Source: Paracoccaceae bacterium
GTDB taxonomy: Bacteria > Pseudomonadota > Alphaproteobacteria > Rhodobacterales > Rhodobacteraceae
Direction of reading: 5' to 3'
Length of the DNA: 57,183 bases
Assembly (NCBI GenBank): GCA_027484915.1
Contig: JAIXSA010000021.1
Coordinates: 1 to 57,183 of the forward strand
The notes beneath the pieces are model-generated. The model was not told the DNA's origin. It worked only from the letters and a program-made list of their open reading frames with translations, and did no database searches. Position numbers and translations under genes: made by a program. Shown here piece by piece: positions 8,718 through 16,975 of this stretch (positions within the stretch are counted from its first letter, which is position 1; every line of letters begins with the position of its first letter).

Positions 8718-9716
8718 ATGATGCAGGATACAGATTTCAACTCTGCCACCCCGGTGCAACGCGACGGGGGCGCCCGCGCGCTTCTCCTCCGCTTCTTCCG
8801 GTGGGAGGCCAGCGGCATCCTGATCGCGCTGGCGATTCTTTTCGCGGCGCTGGCAATCGCGACCGACAACTTCCTGTCGGCCTACAACATGTCGGTCGTG
8901 GCGCGTCAGGCGGCCTTCGTCGGGCTTGTCGCCCTGGGCCAGACGCTGGTTCTTCTGGTGGGCGGCATCGACCTTTCGGTGGGCGCCTGCGCGGGGCTTT
9001 CGGCCATCGTGGGCTCTATCGCGCTGACGCAGTGGGGGTTGCACCCGTTCCTGATCATCCCCTTCACGATGGGCTTCGGCTTCGCGCTTGGCGCGCTGAA
9101 CGGTGCCCTGGTCGCGGGCCTTCGGCTCAATCCTTTCATCGTCACCCTTGCGACCTGGGAGATTTTCGCCGGAATGACGCTGGTTATAACCCAAGGCTAT
9201 CCGATCCGTCCGCTGGGTGAGCCCTTCACGTGGTTCGGCCAAGGCGATGTGTTTGGCGTGCCCTTGCCGGTTGCCATCTTCGCGGTCGTGTCGCTGGTCC
9301 TCGTTTGGACGCTGGCGCAGACGCGCTTCGGGCGGAACATTTTTGCCGTCGGCGGCAACCGGGATGCCGCGGTCCTGGCGGGCATCCGCGTGAAGCGGGT
9401 GGAGTTCCTGGCCTATGGTCTGGCCGGGATGCTGTCCGCGCTGGCGGGGATCCTTTACGCCAGCCGGATGGATGCCGGGCAGCCTTCGGTCGGCGAGGGC
9501 TGGCTTATGGGCGCGATCACTGCAGCCATTCTTGGTGGGACCAGCCTGCGGGGCGGACAAGGCTCCGTCGTCGGCACGGTGCTGGGTGCGCTTCTGTTGG
9601 CGGTGCTGGCGAATGGAACGGTGCTGATGAACGTCTCGGGCTTCTGGCAGCGGGTAATCGTGGGCGGCGTCGTGCTGGTAGCGGTGCTGGTGGACCTGCT
9701 GCGCCGACGGGATTGA
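8718..9716 (+). CDS. CUT2 ABC importer 2, permease
   Basis: This 332-residue polytopic membrane protein is of the RbsC family. Visible marks are LVGGIDLSVGACAGLSA, GLRLNPFIVTLATWEIFAG, the loop AVGGNRDAAVLAGI and ILGGTSLRGGQGSV. The gene begins 12 bases after the ATPase stop, preceded by GAGGAGCGAAGG. It completes a second full importer in the locus. Two parallel importers in one cluster suggest two related ligands (for example a free polyol and a conjugate), or high- and low-affinity uptake of one ligand; the sequence does not decide. Confidence 0.92.
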   Translation: MMQDTDFNSATPVQRDGGARALLLRFFRWEASGILIALAILFAALAIATDNFLSAYNMSVVARQAAFVGLVALGQTLVLLVGGIDLSVGACAGLSAIVGSIALTQWGLHPFLIIPFTMGFGFALGALNGALVAGLRLNPFIVTLATWEIFAGMTLVITQGYPIRPLGEPFTWFGQGDVFGVPLPVAIFAVVSLVLVWTLAQTRFGRNIFAVGGNRDAAVLAGIRVKRVEFLAYGLAGMLSALAGILYASRMDAGQPSVGEGWLMGAITAAILGGTSLRGGQGSVVGTVLGALLLAVLANGTVLMNVSGFWQRVIVGGVVLVAVLVDLLRRRD

Positions 9717-9739
9717 TCTTCGCTGGTCCGAACAGACAA

Positions 9740-9765
9740 GCGGCGGGGTCTTTTGCCGCCTCTTT
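9740..9765. terminator. Weak hairpin between convergent operons
   Basis: A short 5-base-pair GC stem (GGCGG / CCGCC) around a T-rich loop, followed by TCTTT, lies between the permease 2 stop and the convergent gene at 9773. It may serve as terminator for the plus-strand operon. The short stem makes this uncertain. Confidence 0.35.
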
Positions 9766-9772
9766 CGTCTGG

Positions 9773-10390
9773 TCAGCGCGAGCTGATCTCCGTCTGGCGG
9801 TCAGGCGCGGCCAGCGCGCGGTTCAGGCGCTGGCGGAAGCTGTCGGGCATTTGCCATTCCGGGTTGTTGCCGGTGAAGACGTCGAAGAAGCCCATTGCCG
9901 CGTTCGGATCGCTGGACGCATTCTCGCGGAAGGACCACCATTGGCGAAGATTGAAGAAATCCGGCGTCAGCGCGGTCTCGGCGTGGAATTCCTGCTCCAG
10001 CACCGCGGCGCGGATGTTCAGGCAGAAGACTGTGCAGGCAAAGCCCTCGGGCCAGAAGTATTCCGCCCGGTTGAGGTCGGCACCCTGCGGCAGCGGTTCT
10101 GCCTTCAGCGGCATGTCGCGCAGTAGGTTGCGCAGCATCAGGGCCGAGACGAAGTCGAAATAGGCGCGGCGTTGGCTGGGGTCAGCGGGTTTCTGCGCCT
10201 CCATCTCGCGCAGCCAGTCGACGAAGATCCGAGCCAGCTTCCGGTCATCCACGGTGAAGCCAAGACCATAATCCGCCTGCAGCTCTTCCAGTTGCCGTGC
10301 AAAGGCCTCGCGATACCAGCGCAGCCGCCGGATCGCGACCCGCAGGGGTTCCGAGGTTGCAGGCAGATGCAGATCGGGGGCGTCAGACAT
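9773..10390 (-). CDS. Protein of unknown function (205 aa)
   Basis: I do not recognise this family. The 205-residue product has no signal peptide or membrane span. It is rich in aromatic residues (LRWYREAFARQLEELQ, YFWPEGFACTVFC, NLRQWWSFREN). It looks like a soluble alpha-helical protein with a well conserved coding character. The start overlaps the stop of the upstream gene by 8 bases, so the two unknown genes are probably translated together. It has no visible tie to the neighbouring catabolic genes beyond following the E2 gene on the same strand. Confidence 0.75.
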   Translation of the reverse strand: MSDAPDLHLPATSEPLRVAIRRLRWYREAFARQLEELQADYGLGFTVDDRKLARIFVDWLREMEAQKPADPSQRRAYFDFVSALMLRNLLRDMPLKAEPLPQGADLNRAEYFWPEGFACTVFCLNIRAAVLEQEFHAETALTPDFFNLRQWWSFRENASSDPNAAMGFFDVFTGNNPEWQMPDSFRQRLNRALAAPDRQTEISSR

Positions 10391-11069
10391 GGTTGCGGAA
10401 GTCTTCGAAAAGGGTTTTCAGCGCAGTCCGGTCCGCGGCCTGGACCAAGTCCGGGACAAGCGCCAGGGCAAGGTCGGCCGCGGCGGGAAGCAGCGCCTGA
10501 TACTCGGCCGGGTCGGCCAGCATGGCGAGAAGCACGGCGAAGGTCGCGACCTTCGCGGGTTCGGCGGGCGGTGTCGCACTCTCGCCCCAGACGACCTCGC
10601 GGACGGCGGGGGGATCAATCAGCGCCAGGTACAGCGCGGCTGCCGTTTCGCTGTCGCTGCCCTCGGCGGCACGGGTGACGCGCCGCCAGGCGGCCACCGC
10701 AGCGGCCTCGCTGACAAGACAGCTTTCCGCCCCAAGACGCAGGAGGGCCGCGCGCAGCCCGTCATGCGCTGCCGCGGCGAACCGCGCCTCGGCAGCGGCT
10801 TCCTCGGGGTGGGACAAGGGCGGGGGCGTGTCGTCGCCGTCTAAAAGCACATGCGCCAAAGACGACGCGCCGCGCCCGGCGGAATCGCTGATCCGGCGCG
10901 CCGTGTGGAGGGCCACATCCGCCAGCCGCGCGGCGGGTTCCGGCAGGGCATCCAGAGGCAATCCCTTGCGCAAGGATCGCCCGCCCTGCTCCACCGCGAA
11001 ACGCAAGGACCGCGCCACATCCTTGATGGGCGCGGTGTCGATGGGTGGACGTGGCAGGCGCGACGGCAT
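10383..11069 (-). CDS. Protein of unknown function (228 aa)
   Basis: This 228-residue product is Ala-rich and probably mostly helical, with no signal peptide. The N-terminus is basic (MPSRLPRPPIDTAPIKDVARSL). The ATG at 11069 is preceded by AAGGAG at the right distance and is preferred to an upstream start at 11108. It overlaps the next gene by 8 bases. It lies 56 bases downstream of the E2 gene and could belong to the same transcript, but nothing in the sequence shows a role in the pathway. I do not recognise the family. Confidence 0.7.
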   Translation of the reverse strand: MPSRLPRPPIDTAPIKDVARSLRFAVEQGGRSLRKGLPLDALPEPAARLADVALHTARRISDSAGRGASSLAHVLLDGDDTPPPLSHPEEAAAEARFAAAAHDGLRAALLRLGAESCLVSEAAAVAAWRRVTRAAEGSDSETAAALYLALIDPPAVREVVWGESATPPAEPAKVATFAVLLAMLADPAEYQALLPAAADLALALVPDLVQAADRTALKTLFEDFRNHV

Positions 11070-11125
11070 CGCTGGTCTCCTTGCTGTCAGTGTAGCACCC
11101 CCCGCCATGGACCGACAGTGACCTG

Positions 11126-12463
11126 TCAGCCCCGGATGTGGCGTCCGATCAGGGCAGCGACCGTCTCCGGGTCCTCGATATGCGGCACATGGCCCACACT
11201 GCGTAACAGGTGCAGCGCGACCTCTCCCGGGGCGGCCAGTGCCTGCCGCCAGGGCAGGATATGGTCGTCGCGGCCCCAGATCATCAGGGTCGGCATCGCG
11301 ATCCGCGACAGGGCCGCCGTCAGGTCGAAGGCCTGCACCCCGTCGGGGAACAGCACCGCCGCCAGCTCCTGCTGCGCCTCGCGCAAGGCCGGGTCCAACC
11401 GGGCCAGCATCGCCGCCTTGGCGAAGTCGTGGCTGATCCCGTCGGGCCGCGCCGTCAGCCGTTTAAGCCACGGCGCCAGGCTGTCCACGCTGCCTGCCCG
11501 CGCGATGCCATTCAACGCCGCCCCGTCGATCTCGGGTCCCAGGCCTGCCGGGGCGATCAGCGACAGCGTCTTGACCTGACGCGGACGGATGTCGGCCAGC
11601 GCCAATGCAAGCCCTCCGCCCAGCGAATGGCCCAAGAGGTGCACCGGCCCCTCGGCCACCCGGTCAAAGACCTGCACCAGTTGCTTGGCAAGGTCCGCAA
11701 ACCCATCAACGCGCCGCAAGGGAGACCGTCCGTGCGAGGGCAGGTCGATCCGGATCAGCGCCTGGTCTTTCGGCAGGGCCTCTTCCAAAGGACGCCAGCC
11801 ATAGCTGTCGGCGGCGAATCCGTGGATCAATACCAGCGGCACTCCGCTGCCCTTCCGCGTCGTCACGTTCAGGTCGCCCGGCTGCGCCTCCCATGTGATC
11901 GGGGCCGCAGGAGCCACCACCGCGACCGGCTTCGGAACCTCCACCACGGGCCGCGCCAGTTCCACCACCGGGCCAGGCTTCGCCCGCGCCACGGCCGCTT
12001 CGACATCAGCCCGCTGGATGCGCCCGCGAGGGCCAGTCCCGGTAATCGACGCAAGCTCCAGCCCCCCCTCGCGCGCCAGACGACGCGCCACCGGGGTTGC
12101 TCTCAGATCGGCACTGTCGGGCCCGATGACCTGCGCTGCCACCACCGGAGGCACAGCCACGGCGGCGGGCTTTTCCTCGACTGCAGTGACCGGGGCCGCG
12201 GCGGGAGACTGTCCCACCGCCTCGCCCTCGGCATAGATGAAAGCCACTGGGCGACCCACGTCCACTGTCTCACCCGGTGCGGCAAGGATATGATGCAGCC
12301 GGCCCGTTGCCGGGGCCTCCACCTCCATCGCCGCCTTGTCGGTCTCGATGTCGAAAAGGGCTGCCCCCTTCTTCACCGTCTCGCCCTCGGCCACATGCCA
12401 AACCGCCAGCTTGCCGCTGGCCATGTCCATGTCGACCTTCGGCATGATGACTTCCGTGGGCAT
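11126..12463 (-). CDS. acoC-like: Lipoyl E2 subunit with alpha/beta-hydrolase domain (AcoC-like)
   Basis: This 445-residue protein has three parts: a lipoyl domain (residues 1-80, with the lipoylated Lys43 in ETDKAAMEV), a peripheral-subunit-binding domain (about 121-157, ATPVARRLA and GTGPRGRIQ) and an alpha/beta-hydrolase domain (about 205-443, Ser280 in GHSLGG, His in [11 protein letters not shown]). The usual acyltransferase core with HxxxD is absent. This arrangement is known from the E2 (AcoC) of acetoin dehydrogenase complexes. In the complex, the lipoyl arm accepts the two-carbon acyl unit from E1 and passes it to CoA. The start at 12463 follows the E1 beta stop by one base; the upstream in-frame region belongs to the other gene. 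No E3 (dihydrolipoamide dehydrogenase) is in the window, so it must be shared from elsewhere. Confidence 0.9.
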   Translation of the reverse strand: MPTEVIMPKVDMDMASGKLAVWHVAEGETVKKGAALFDIETDKAAMEVEAPATGRLHHILAAPGETVDVGRPVAFIYAEGEAVGQSPAAAPVTAVEEKPAAVAVPPVVAAQVIGPDSADLRATPVARRLAREGGLELASITGTGPRGRIQRADVEAAVARAKPGPVVELARPVVEVPKPVAVVAPAAPITWEAQPGDLNVTTRKGSGVPLVLIHGFAADSYGWRPLEEALPKDQALIRIDLPSHGRSPLRRVDGFADLAKQLVQVFDRVAEGPVHLLGHSLGGGLALALADIRPRQVKTLSLIAPAGLGPEIDGAALNGIARAGSVDSLAPWLKRLTARPDGISHDFAKAAMLARLDPALREAQQELAAVLFPDGVQAFDLTAALSRIAMPTLMIWGRDDHILPWRQALAAPGEVALHLLRSVGHVPHIEDPETVAALIGRHIRG

Positions 12464-12464
12464 C

Positions 12465-13481
12465 CTACACCTCGCCCTTCGCCAGCTGACGTGCGACGCG
12501 TTCGATGTCCGGCGACTGCGGCACGGCGGCGCGTTCCAGGTCGGGGTTGTAGGGGATCGGAGCCTCGGCCCCGCCCAGGCGCTGGATCGGCGCGTCGAGG
12601 TAGTCAAAGGCCTCGCTTTCCGCGACCAGTGCGCTGATCTCGGCGCCGACGCCCAGGGTCTTGACCCCCTCGTAAACGCAAAGAAGCTTGCCCGTCTTCT
12701 TCACCGACGCGATGATCGTCTCGCGGTCGAGGGGTCGCACAGTGCGCAGGTCGATGACTTCGGCCTCGATCCCCTCTTTCGCCAGCCTCAAAGCGGCCTC
12801 CAGCGCGCGATGCACCATGATGGCGCTGGCGACGATGGTCACATGTTGACCCGGCCGCACCACGGCCGCCTTGCCGATGGGGGTGATGTAATGCCCCGCC
12901 GGAACCGGCCCCTTCATCTTGTACAGAAGCTTGTGCTCAAAGACGATTACCGGGTCCGGGTCCGCCAATGCCGCCAGCAGAAGCCCCTTCGCCTCGGCGG
13001 GGGTCGAGGGTTGCACGACCTTCAGCCCCGGTACATGGCCGAACCAGGCCTCGAAGGACTGCGAATGCTGAGCCGCCGCGCCGGTGCCCGAACCGGAGGG
13101 CATGCGGAACACCACCGGCACCTCAGCCTCGCCGCCCAGCATGTAGCGGAGTTTCGCGGCCTGGTTGACGATCTGCTCCATAGCCAGCGCGGCGAAGTCG
13201 GAGAACTGGAATTCGAAAATCGGCTTCAGCCCCGTCAGCGCGGCCCCCACGGCCACCCCGGCTCCACCAAGTTCCGAGATCGGGGTGTCCATCACCCGCT
13301 CCGGCCCAAAGCGGTCGATCAGGTCGCCGGTGACCTGGAAAGCCCCGCCGTAGGTCCCGATATCCTCGCCCATGAGGACCACTGCCGGATCGCTTTCCAG
13401 CGCGATGGCCATCGCCTCGCGGATCGCCTCGGCATAGCTCAGCTCGCGGACCTCCGCGTCGATCTGGACCTGGGCGTTCAT
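12465..13481 (-). CDS. acoB-like: TPP-dependent dehydrogenase E1 beta subunit (AcoB-like)
   Basis: The 338-residue product matches the E1 beta subunit of 2-oxo-acid/acetoin dehydrogenases, both in length and in landmarks: [19 protein letters not shown] and [12 protein letters not shown] at the N-terminus, [21 protein letters not shown], and the C-terminal [14 protein letters not shown]. The start codon overlaps the E1 alpha stop (ATGA), and the E2 gene begins one base after the stop, so the subunits are translated in tight coupling. With E1 alpha it would form the heterotetramer that decarboxylates an oxo-acid or cleaves an acyloin. The acyloin option is favoured by the AcoC-type E2. Confidence 0.92.
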   Translation of the reverse strand: MNAQVQIDAEVRELSYAEAIREAMAIALESDPAVVLMGEDIGTYGGAFQVTGDLIDRFGPERVMDTPISELGGAGVAVGAALTGLKPIFEFQFSDFAALAMEQIVNQAAKLRYMLGGEAEVPVVFRMPSGSGTGAAAQHSQSFEAWFGHVPGLKVVQPSTPAEAKGLLLAALADPDPVIVFEHKLLYKMKGPVPAGHYITPIGKAAVVRPGQHVTIVASAIMVHRALEAALRLAKEGIEAEVIDLRTVRPLDRETIIASVKKTGKLLCVYEGVKTLGVGAEISALVAESEAFDYLDAPIQRLGGAEAPIPYNPDLERAAVPQSPDIERVARQLAKGEV

Positions 13482-14488
13482 GCTGCCACCTCGGCGTGGA
13501 CAAATTTCGTGACTTCGGTCACGGCGGGAGTGGGGCTTTGCCGAGCGAACTCGATCCCTGCAGCCACGGCGTCCTTGGCCTCGACCTCGACCGCATCCGC
13601 CTCGGCCTCGCCCAACACGCCATGCGCGATCAGTTCGGCGCGGAAGCGAGCGATCGGGTCGCGGGTCATCCACTCTTCGATCTCGTCCTTGGTGCGATAG
13701 CGGTTGCGGTCCGACTTGGAATGGCCCCGCCAGCGGTAGGTGAGGTTCTCGACCAGGCTCGGCCCCTCGCCCGCCCGCGCCCGGGCGATGGCCTCGTGCA
13801 GCGCCTCGGCCACGGCGGAGAAGTCGTTGCCGTCGACCGTGACACCCGGCATCGAATAGGCGACCGCGCGGTCGGCGATGTTCGGAACCGCCGTCGCATA
13901 GGCCGCCGCGGTCGACATGCCGTACTTGTTGTTCTCGCAGACGAAGATCACCGGCAGCTTCCAGATCGCAGCCATGTTCAAGGCCTCGTGGAAGGCCCCC
14001 TCGTTGTTGGCCCCGTCGCCGAAGAAGCAGACCGTCACGTCATCGCGCCCCAGCCGCTTGGCCGTAAGCGCCGCGCCGACCGCGATGGGCAGCCCCCCGC
14101 CGACAATCCCGTTCGCCCCAAGGTTCCCGGTCTTTACGTCCGCGATATGCATCGATCCGCCGCGCCCGTGGCAATAGCCGGTCTCCTTGCCGAAGAACTC
14201 GGCAAACATCCGGCCGACGTCGGCGCCCTTGGCGATGCAGTGCCCATGGCCGCGGTGGGTCGAGGTGATCTTGTCGGCGTCCGTCAGCTCCATGCAGGTG
14301 GCAACGGCACTCGCCTCTTGTCCGATGGACAGGTGCATGGTCCCGTGGATCAGGCCGCGCATGTAGCTTTCCTCGGCCCCCTCCTCGAAAAGCCGGATCA
14401 GGTGCATCTTCCGCAGCGCCTCGCGCAGCTGCGCGGGTGAAAACTGGCTGATCGCGAAGGGGATGTTTTCCGTCGTGTCGCGCATCAT
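13478..14488 (-). CDS. acoA-like: TPP-dependent dehydrogenase E1 alpha subunit (AcoA-like)
   Basis: This 336-residue protein carries the thiamine-diphosphate/Mg binding motif running from GDG (157-159) to NN (186-187), with the phosphorylation-loop region [10 protein letters not shown] near residue 260. [19 protein letters not shown] and [10 protein letters not shown] are family marks. Pyruvate, branched-chain and acetoin dehydrogenases share these features. The neighbouring AcoC-type E2 and the DXR-like enzyme upstream argue for cleavage of an acyloin such as 1-deoxyxylulose 5-phosphate. The gene overlaps the DRL gene upstream and E1 beta downstream by ATGA at both ends. Confidence 0.92.
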   Translation of the reverse strand: MMRDTTENIPFAISQFSPAQLREALRKMHLIRLFEEGAEESYMRGLIHGTMHLSIGQEASAVATCMELTDADKITSTHRGHGHCIAKGADVGRMFAEFFGKETGYCHGRGGSMHIADVKTGNLGANGIVGGGLPIAVGAALTAKRLGRDDVTVCFFGDGANNEGAFHEALNMAAIWKLPVIFVCENNKYGMSTAAAYATAVPNIADRAVAYSMPGVTVDGNDFSAVAEALHEAIARARAGEGPSLVENLTYRWRGHSKSDRNRYRTKDEIEEWMTRDPIARFRAELIAHGVLGEAEADAVEVEAKDAVAAGIEFARQSPTPAVTEVTKFVHAEVAA

Positions 14489-15813
14489 GCCACCTCCAGC
14501 CCCAGCACCAGCGCATCCTGCTTGGCGCGGAGTGCGGCGATCCGGCTGCCTTCGGCCGGCTTGGCGTTGGCCCAGGTGATGAGTTCCCCCTTGCGGATCG
14601 GAGCCGTCACCTTGCCGCCCGCCAGCAAGCCGCAGGGGATCGCCTTGTCGGCCCGCGCGACGGCGGCTTCCAGGATCCAGGCGCGGTAGCAGTACTCGCC
14701 TATCTGGTCGAGCTTCTCACCCACGGCCATGTCCTTCTTCGCGACGGCGCAGACCTCGGCCACGGGCTTCGCCAGCGGCACCATGTCGGGCTTGCCATAG
14801 AGCACCACGCGCGCGCAGGTCAGCGGCACTTCAAGGCTGGTCAGGTGATAGGGCCGGTGGAAGGTGAAGTAGGGGCCCTTGCCCATCTTCAGGTCCTCCA
14901 TCCGCTCCCAGATGCGGGGATGGTCCATTTCGGCCACCACGAAGACGCCCGGCGCCACGCCCTTGCCGATGGAGTAGTCGACCACTCCCACCCGGTTCAG
15001 GACACCACCGTCGGCCTTCGGCACCAGCACCTTGTTCAACTGGTCCAGCGTGGCCGCAGGCCCGTGCATCCCCGCCACATCGGGCACCAGGCCCGTGGCG
15101 TTGGCGATGGCGGCCATTTCCACCATCGTCTTCGACCCGTCGACGAATTCCACCAGCATCCGCACATTCATATGGCGCCGCGCGGCCTCCTCCTCATAGG
15201 CCGGCGGGGTGGCGTCGATGTTCAGGGGATTGTTCTTCCCCTTGCCCGCCGCCACGATGCGATGGCCCATGGCGCTTACGAACTCGATCAGCTCCATGCA
15301 GGAGGACGGCTCGTCCCCCGCGCCAAGGGAATAGGTGACGCCCAGCCGGTCCGCCTCGGACTTCAGGTAGGCACCGATGGTCACGTCGGCCTCGACGTTC
15401 ATCATCACAAGGTGCTTGCCGTGCTCCATCGCGCGAAGGCCGATTTCGGCCCCCACTGCAGGAACGCCAGTTGCGTCCACGACCACGTCGATCAGCCCTG
15501 AGTTCAGGATGGCATTCGCATCCGATGTAATCGCAATCTTCCCCGCCTCGATGGCCGCGTTCACGCCGTCCGTGCCGCTGGCTTCCCGCGCATGGCCCTT
15601 CTCGCGGAAGGCGATGTCCACCGCCTTGGTCGCCGCTGCCGGGTTCAGTTCGGAAATCGCGCCGATTTCGATCCCCTCCATATGCGCCACGCGGGCCACG
15701 ATGTCGGTGCCCATCTCGCCCGAGCCGATAAGGCCGATGCGGATGGGACGGCCGGTCTCGGCGCGGGCGCGCAGATCGCGTGCGAGGCCGGTAGGGGCGA
15801 CGTTGATCGGCAT
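14485..15813 (-). CDS. drl-like: DXR-like (DRL) SAF-domain NAD(P) oxidoreductase
   Basis: This 442-residue protein has an N-terminal Rossmann fold (GLIGSGEMG at 27-35) of homoserine-dehydrogenase type, a central region with SLGAGDEPSSCMELIEF and AAGKGKNNPLNIDA, and a C-terminal SAF domain (about residues 345-420, ending AIPCGLLAGGKVTAPIRKGE). Such proteins are often misnamed flagellar FlgA because of the SAF domain. From memory, this layout and length match DRL of Brucella abortus, which makes 2-C-methylerythritol 4-phosphate from 1-deoxyxylulose 5-phosphate; many DRL carriers also have normal DXR, so other roles exist. Start 15813 has AGGAGG six bases upstream. It is the first gene of the operon with E1 alpha, E1 beta and E2. 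Assignment to DRL rather than another member of this oxidoreductase family rests on recalled resemblance only. Confidence 0.75.
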   Translation of the reverse strand: MPINVAPTGLARDLRARAETGRPIRIGLIGSGEMGTDIVARVAHMEGIEIGAISELNPAAATKAVDIAFREKGHAREASGTDGVNAAIEAGKIAITSDANAILNSGLIDVVVDATGVPAVGAEIGLRAMEHGKHLVMMNVEADVTIGAYLKSEADRLGVTYSLGAGDEPSSCMELIEFVSAMGHRIVAAGKGKNNPLNIDATPPAYEEEAARRHMNVRMLVEFVDGSKTMVEMAAIANATGLVPDVAGMHGPAATLDQLNKVLVPKADGGVLNRVGVVDYSIGKGVAPGVFVVAEMDHPRIWERMEDLKMGKGPYFTFHRPYHLTSLEVPLTCARVVLYGKPDMVPLAKPVAEVCAVAKKDMAVGEKLDQIGEYCYRAWILEAAVARADKAIPCGLLAGGKVTAPIRKGELITWANAKPAEGSRIAALRAKQDALVLGLEVA

Positions 15814-15885
15814 GGTGGTCCTCCTCTGGATCGGTGTGCCGGGAGGGCGACTCAGCTGGTCGCGGGTCCTGGCTGGTATGGGTCC

Positions 15886-15922
15886 ATCTATGCCCTCGAT
15901 TGATCTTTTGTCAATTACAAAA
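15886..15922 (-). promoter_or_regulatory. Promoter/operator of the DRL-E1-E2 operon
   Basis: On the minus strand a -35 box TTGACA (15914-15909) is followed after 17 bases by ATAGAT (15891-15886), a plausible -10. The inverted repeat TTTTGT-CAATT-ACAAAA at 15906-15922 covers the -35 box. Its arms are identical to those upstream of ABC operon 2. A further perfect inverted repeat, CACTTC-GGATGT-GAAGTG, lies just upstream at 15933-15950. Binding at the first site would repress the operon; a sugar-phosphate-responsive SorC regulator is the natural candidate. Confidence 0.65.
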
Positions 15923-15952
15923 TCTAAATGTTCACTTCGGATGTGAAGTGCG

Positions 15953-15982
15953 AAAACCGGAAAGCCCCGCACAGGGCGGGGC
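15953..15982 (-). terminator. Terminator after the SorC regulator operon
   Basis: Read on the minus strand, GCCCCGC pairs with GCGGGGC around a 5-base loop, followed by a T-rich tail (TTTCCGGTTTT). It lies 24 bases after the regulator stop codon and upstream of the DRL promoter, separating the two minus-strand operons. Confidence 0.75.
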
Positions 15983-16006
15983 CGGCACGGGCAAAATAGG
16001 ATGCAT

Positions 16007-16975
16007 TCAGGTCAGCAGCGCAGAGGCCGTGGCCTCGTCCGTGATCAGGACCGTGGGCCGGATCAGAGCCATCGCGCCGCGCAGCGCCGCCACCTTGGCA
16101 GCACCGCCCGAGGCAAGGATGCGCTCAGATGCCCGGCACAGGGTTGCGATGGGTGCGCTCATGATGCGGTCGTTGATCGGATGGGCGACCAGGCGCCCCT
16201 TTGCGTCGAAGAAATTGTAAAGGACGTTGCCCACCGCCCCCGCCGCGGCAAGCTCGGCCAAGGTCTCCGGCGGCAACGGGTTCAGCCGCCCTTCCGGAGC
16301 GTCGACCTGCAGGCCACCGACCGACAGAAGCACCGCGTCCAGCGCCTCGGTCATCGCCAGCGTCTCGCCGACCCCACAGCGCTCGATCAGCCGACGGCGG
16401 GTGTCAGCGTCGTCGACGATGGCCGGGGCCGCCACCAGGTAGCAGCGCGCCTTCCACAGCCGGGCGAAAGCCCAGGCGAATTCGGCGGGGTTGTAGTGCT
16501 CGACCGCCGAGACCCCGCCCAGAAGCGAAACCACCGTATCCGCCTGCCCGCCGCCCACGAAGTCGAGCGAGCTGTAGAGCGTCCGCCCCCAGCCCACCCC
16601 GATCCGCGTTTCCGGTTGCAGGAATCCTGACAGATAGGCCCCCGTCGCGGCCCCAATGGCGACCGTCGGGTCGGCGTCCAGAGAGGAAAGCGGGGTGACG
16701 ATGGCCTCGCGCAGGCCGAACCGGCGTTCAAGGCCGATCTCCAGCCGCGGCAGATCCGAGATTTCGCGAGACAGCGTGATCGCCACCTCGTGCAGCGCCC
16801 GGGCATCGGCCAAGAGGCGCGTCACCGTCACCCGCCCGATTCCCAGCTTCTCGGCAATCGCGCCCTGGGTCATGTCCTCGGCATAATACATCCAGGCTAC
16901 CCGCAGCCGCAGGCGTGACGAACGACGACGCGCGACATCGGCCTCAGCCCCCAAGCCCTGGCCCGGCGCGTTCAT
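16007..16975 (-). CDS. SorC/DeoR-type sugar-responsive regulator 1 (EryD-like)
   Basis: This 322-residue regulator has an N-terminal helix-turn-helix (about residues 24-60, AEDMTQGAIAEKLGIGRVTVTRLL) and a large C-terminal sugar-phosphate-binding domain (GVGWGRTLYSSLDF, VVSLLGGVSA, ASGGAAKVAALRGAM), as in the SorC family that includes EryD of erythritol catabolism. Its start overlaps the flavoprotein stop by ATGA, so it is cotranscribed with the two dehydrogenases it probably controls. A likely effector is a phosphorylated pathway intermediate. Candidate operators are the TTTTGT-N5-ACAAAA sites and the TTTGCACA repeats; which regulator binds which cannot be told. Confidence 0.88.
   Translation of the reverse strand: MNAPGQGLGAEADVARRRSSRLRLRVAWMYYAEDMTQGAIAEKLGIGRVTVTRLLADARALHEVAITLSREISDLPRLEIGLERRFGLREAIVTPLSSLDADPTVAIGAATGAYLSGFLQPETRIGVGWGRTLYSSLDFVGGGQADTVVSLLGGVSAVEHYNPAEFAWAFARLWKARCYLVAAPAIVDDADTRRRLIERCGVGETLAMTEALDAVLLSVGGLQVDAPEGRLNPLPPETLAELAAAGAVGNVLYNFFDAKGRLVAHPINDRIMSAPIATLCRASERILASGGAAKVAALRGAMALIRPTVLITDEATASALLT

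Noticed and set aside
11126-14488. Reading E1/E2 as the housekeeping pyruvate dehydrogenase
   Set aside because: The E2 lacks the acetyltransferase core that a true pyruvate dehydrogenase E2 needs, no E3 gene is present, and the operon sits under a sugar-type operator.
14485-15813. Reading the SAF-domain oxidoreductase as flagellar protein FlgA or as homoserine dehydrogenase
   Set aside because: FlgA shares only the SAF domain and there are no flagellar genes nearby. The Rossmann domain is homoserine-dehydrogenase-like, but the typical C-terminal half of that enzyme is missing and the operon is catabolic.
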